Assembly (NCBI GenBank): GCA_903918125.1
Contig: CAIXDB010000056.1
Span: 1-6,934 of the forward strand
DNA length: 6,934 bases
DNA from: an uncultured bacterium
GTDB lineage: Bacteria > Patescibacteria > Paceibacteria > UBA9973 > Zambryskibacteraceae
Reading direction: 5' to 3'
Positions 6,368-6,934 of the stretch are shown here, piece after piece. The notes beneath the pieces were generated by a model. That model saw only the letters and a list, made by a program, of their open reading frames with translations, made no database searches and was not told the origin of the DNA. The stretch's first letter is position 1. The number at the start of each line of letters is the position of its first letter. The position numbers and the translations under genes are program-made.

Positions 6368-6377
6368 ACCGAGGCTT
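6351..6377 (-). terminator. Terminator of the template-repeat RNA, overlapping the avd stop codon
   Basis: AAGCTTCGG (6354-6362) pairs with CCGAGGCTT (6369-6377) over nine positions including one G.T, around a 6-nt loop. On the minus strand the stem runs into TTTTT (6355-6351), a normal intrinsic terminator 13 nt past the TR. On the plus strand no T tract follows. The avd stop TAA (6365-6367) is in the loop. Confidence 0.65.
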
Positions 6378-6390
6378 CTGCTAAAACTTC

Positions 6391-6505
6391 TGGCGAAGAC
6401 CATTCGTCGGGTTCGAGTTGTCGACACTGTACCAGTTCACCTTCACCGTGCCATTCGTCGGGTTGAAGTACACGTTCGGCACGTCGCCGTCGGAGTTGCG
6501 AGAAC
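6391..6505 (-). repeat. DGR template repeat (TR)
   Basis: This 115-nt segment aligns without gaps to the VR at 6789-6903. Read on the minus strand it contains 28 adenines. All 16 mismatches to VR fall on these adenines (9 A to G, 4 A to C, 3 A to T), and the other 87 positions are identical. That asymmetry fixes this copy as the template and the minus strand as sense. In the VR frame the template is rich in AAC/AAT codons, typical of DGR templates. Similarity stops sharply at CGCCA on the 3' side and at GTTCTCG on the 5' side. The segment is GC-rich inside AT-rich flanks. Confidence 0.97.
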
Positions 6506-6702
6506 ATCTTCTCTGCGAATATTCATCCGTTTCACCAAGCGTCTGTTTCCAAACGCTCTGTGTTATACCCTGCGGTCGCAGGCACTGTGTTACATCGTAA
6601 CGCGTAGAAAAATCTATGCATAAATATTCACAGGCAGTTTTATAATGGCAAACTATCATTCAAAAAATTTTATTTTGTTGAACTAGCTTATCAGCCTTGC
6701 AT

Positions 6703-6732
6703 AGTATACGAAAATTCCCTCGACCTGCGCAA
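6703..6732 (-). promoter_or_regulatory. Candidate promoter of the template RNA
   Basis: On the minus strand TTGCGC (6732-6727), an 18-nt spacer and TATACT (6708-6703) lie downstream of the target gene and upstream of the TR. The -35 overlaps the hairpin at 6715-6748, so hairpin extrusion and promoter use would compete. Confidence 0.4.
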
Positions 6733-6748
6733 GCGCAAGCCGAGGGAA
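6715..6748. other. Hairpin/cruciform downstream of VR
   Basis: TTCCCTCG (6715-6722) pairs perfectly with CGAGGGAA (6741-6748). Inside, TGCG (6726-6729) pairs with CGCA (6734-6737) under a 4-nt loop, with an A/C and a C/A mismatch between. In characterised DGRs a short hairpin just after the VR serves as a retrohoming target-recognition element. Here it lies 41 nt past the VR end and 25 nt past the target stop. It could also act as a weak terminator for the target gene, but only AATTTT follows it. Confidence 0.55.
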
Positions 6749-6772
6749 AAAGAAAAAATAAAAAAGAGAAAG

Positions 6773-6934
6773 TTACCGGGCAACTGCTTGGCGAAGACCA
6801 TGCGACGGGCCCGAGTCGTCGACACTGTACCAGCCCACCAGCACCGTGCCATACGTCGGGCCGAAGTACACGCGCGGCACGTCGCCGTCGGAGCGGCGAG
6901 AACCCGTGCAGAATGTGACACCCTTCTGATCAAG
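6773..6934 (-). CDS. DGR target protein, variable C-terminus (partial, N-terminal part outside window)
   Basis: The last 53 codons of a minus-strand gene run from the window edge to the TAA at 6773-6775. The readable end begins LDQKGVTFCTGS and continues through the VR. Against the template translation ten residues differ: N to R twice, N to G three times, and N to Y, D and H once each, with K to L and T to S. The changes cluster in what would be one exposed face, while G, W, Y, P and V framework residues are kept. Known DGR targets usually present VR residues on a C-type lectin or Ig-like scaffold. The fold, signal peptide and location of this protein cannot be seen here. After VR a short tail (QAVAR) ends the protein. 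Confidence 0.88.
   Translation of the reverse strand, partial: LDQKGVTFCTGSRRSDGDVPRVYFGPTYGTVLVGWYSVDDSGPSHGLRQAVAR
6789..6903 (-). repeat. DGR variable repeat (VR)
   Basis: This is the recipient copy of the 115-nt TR, in frame at the 3' end of the target gene and 13 nt before its stop codon. Substitutions occur only where TR has adenine, at 16 of 28 such sites. The last 11 nt (GGTCTTCGCCA on the minus strand) are identical in both copies, and this is where an initiation-of-mutagenic-homology element would lie. Confidence 0.97.

Larger units (their letters stand above)
6351..6697 (-). ncRNA. Candidate DGR template RNA (leader, TR, terminator)
   Basis: A transcript starting near 6696 from the TTGCGC-N18-TATACT promoter and ending at the terminator at 6377-6351 would carry a leader of about 190 nt, the 115-nt TR and a 3' hairpin. 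The leader holds small stems: CCTGC/GCAGG around a GACC loop (6569-6582), AGCGT/ACGCT (6538-6542 with 6553-6557) and GTTAC/GTAAC (6589-6593 with 6597-6601). Such structured template RNA is what DGR RT and Avd are known to act on. The ends are inferred; only the TR itself is certain. Confidence 0.45.

Noticed and set aside
6381..6659. Minus-strand open frame of 92 codons containing the TR
   Set aside because: Its C-terminal half is just the TR read in the VR frame. The upstream half has no similarity to the target protein, lies over small hairpins and looks like leader RNA, so it was not called as a gene.
6391..6903. Two similar GC-rich blocks as a CRISPR array or ordinary direct repeat
   Set aside because: There are only two copies, each 115 nt, nearly 400 nt apart, with adenine-only differences. 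This is TR/VR, not CRISPR.
6691..6933. Arginine- and alanine-rich minus-strand frame over the VR
   Set aside because: It is a different frame from the one shared by TR and VR. The frame ending at 6773 keeps codon-level substitution sense and an AAY-rich template.

Overview
The window looks like a chromosomal segment from a Candidate Phyla Radiation (Patescibacteria, probably Parcubacteria-like) bacterium. The pointers are a compact FtsE/FtsX/CTP synthase core block, weak or absent Shine-Dalgarno sites with -10 boxes almost touching start codons, a tRNA without encoded CCA, a free-standing LAGLIDADG protein, and a diversity-generating retroelement (DGR) of the kind common in that radiation. 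The code appears standard: UGA ends ftsE and is not read through in any gene. The lineage is inferred from style; no marker gene proves it.

Left part (1-1037): the 3' end of a gene that resembles the C-terminus of a large serine recombinase runs into the 3' end of a tRNA-Gln(CUG) on the opposite strand. A LAGLIDADG homing-endonuclease-like gene lies 11 nt upstream of the tRNA on the tRNA strand. This AT-rich piece resembles the edge of an integrated element or a recombinase-scarred tRNA locus. A 405-nt non-coding stretch (1038-1442) follows. It holds several inverted repeats, one good minus-strand terminator after pyrG, and one or two candidate structured small RNAs.

Core block (1443-4943, all minus): transcription order is ftsE, ftsX, pyrG. 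FtsE (ATPase) and FtsX (four-helix membrane protein) form the divisome ABC-type complex that controls cell-wall hydrolysis. PyrG makes CTP and has its own candidate promoter. Between ftsE and ftsX sits a 144-bp nested palindrome with perfect 18-bp terminal arms and three internal stems, which folds into a branched structure.

Right part (4983-6934): a complete DGR cassette plus the end of its target gene. On the minus strand, in order, are the target gene's C-terminal variable repeat (VR), a hairpin, the template repeat (TR), and the reverse transcriptase. The accessory protein Avd is on the plus strand between TR and RT, head to head with RT. TR and VR are 115 nt each and align without gaps. 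All 16 differences fall on TR adenines, and none of the 87 other positions differ, which is the signature of adenine-directed mutagenic retrohoming. The RT and Avd 5' ends overlap across a run of eight C. One extra C would give both genes ATG starts at once, so the tract is either an assembly error or a natural slippage switch. The TR appears to be its own transcription unit, with a terminator whose loop contains the avd stop codon.
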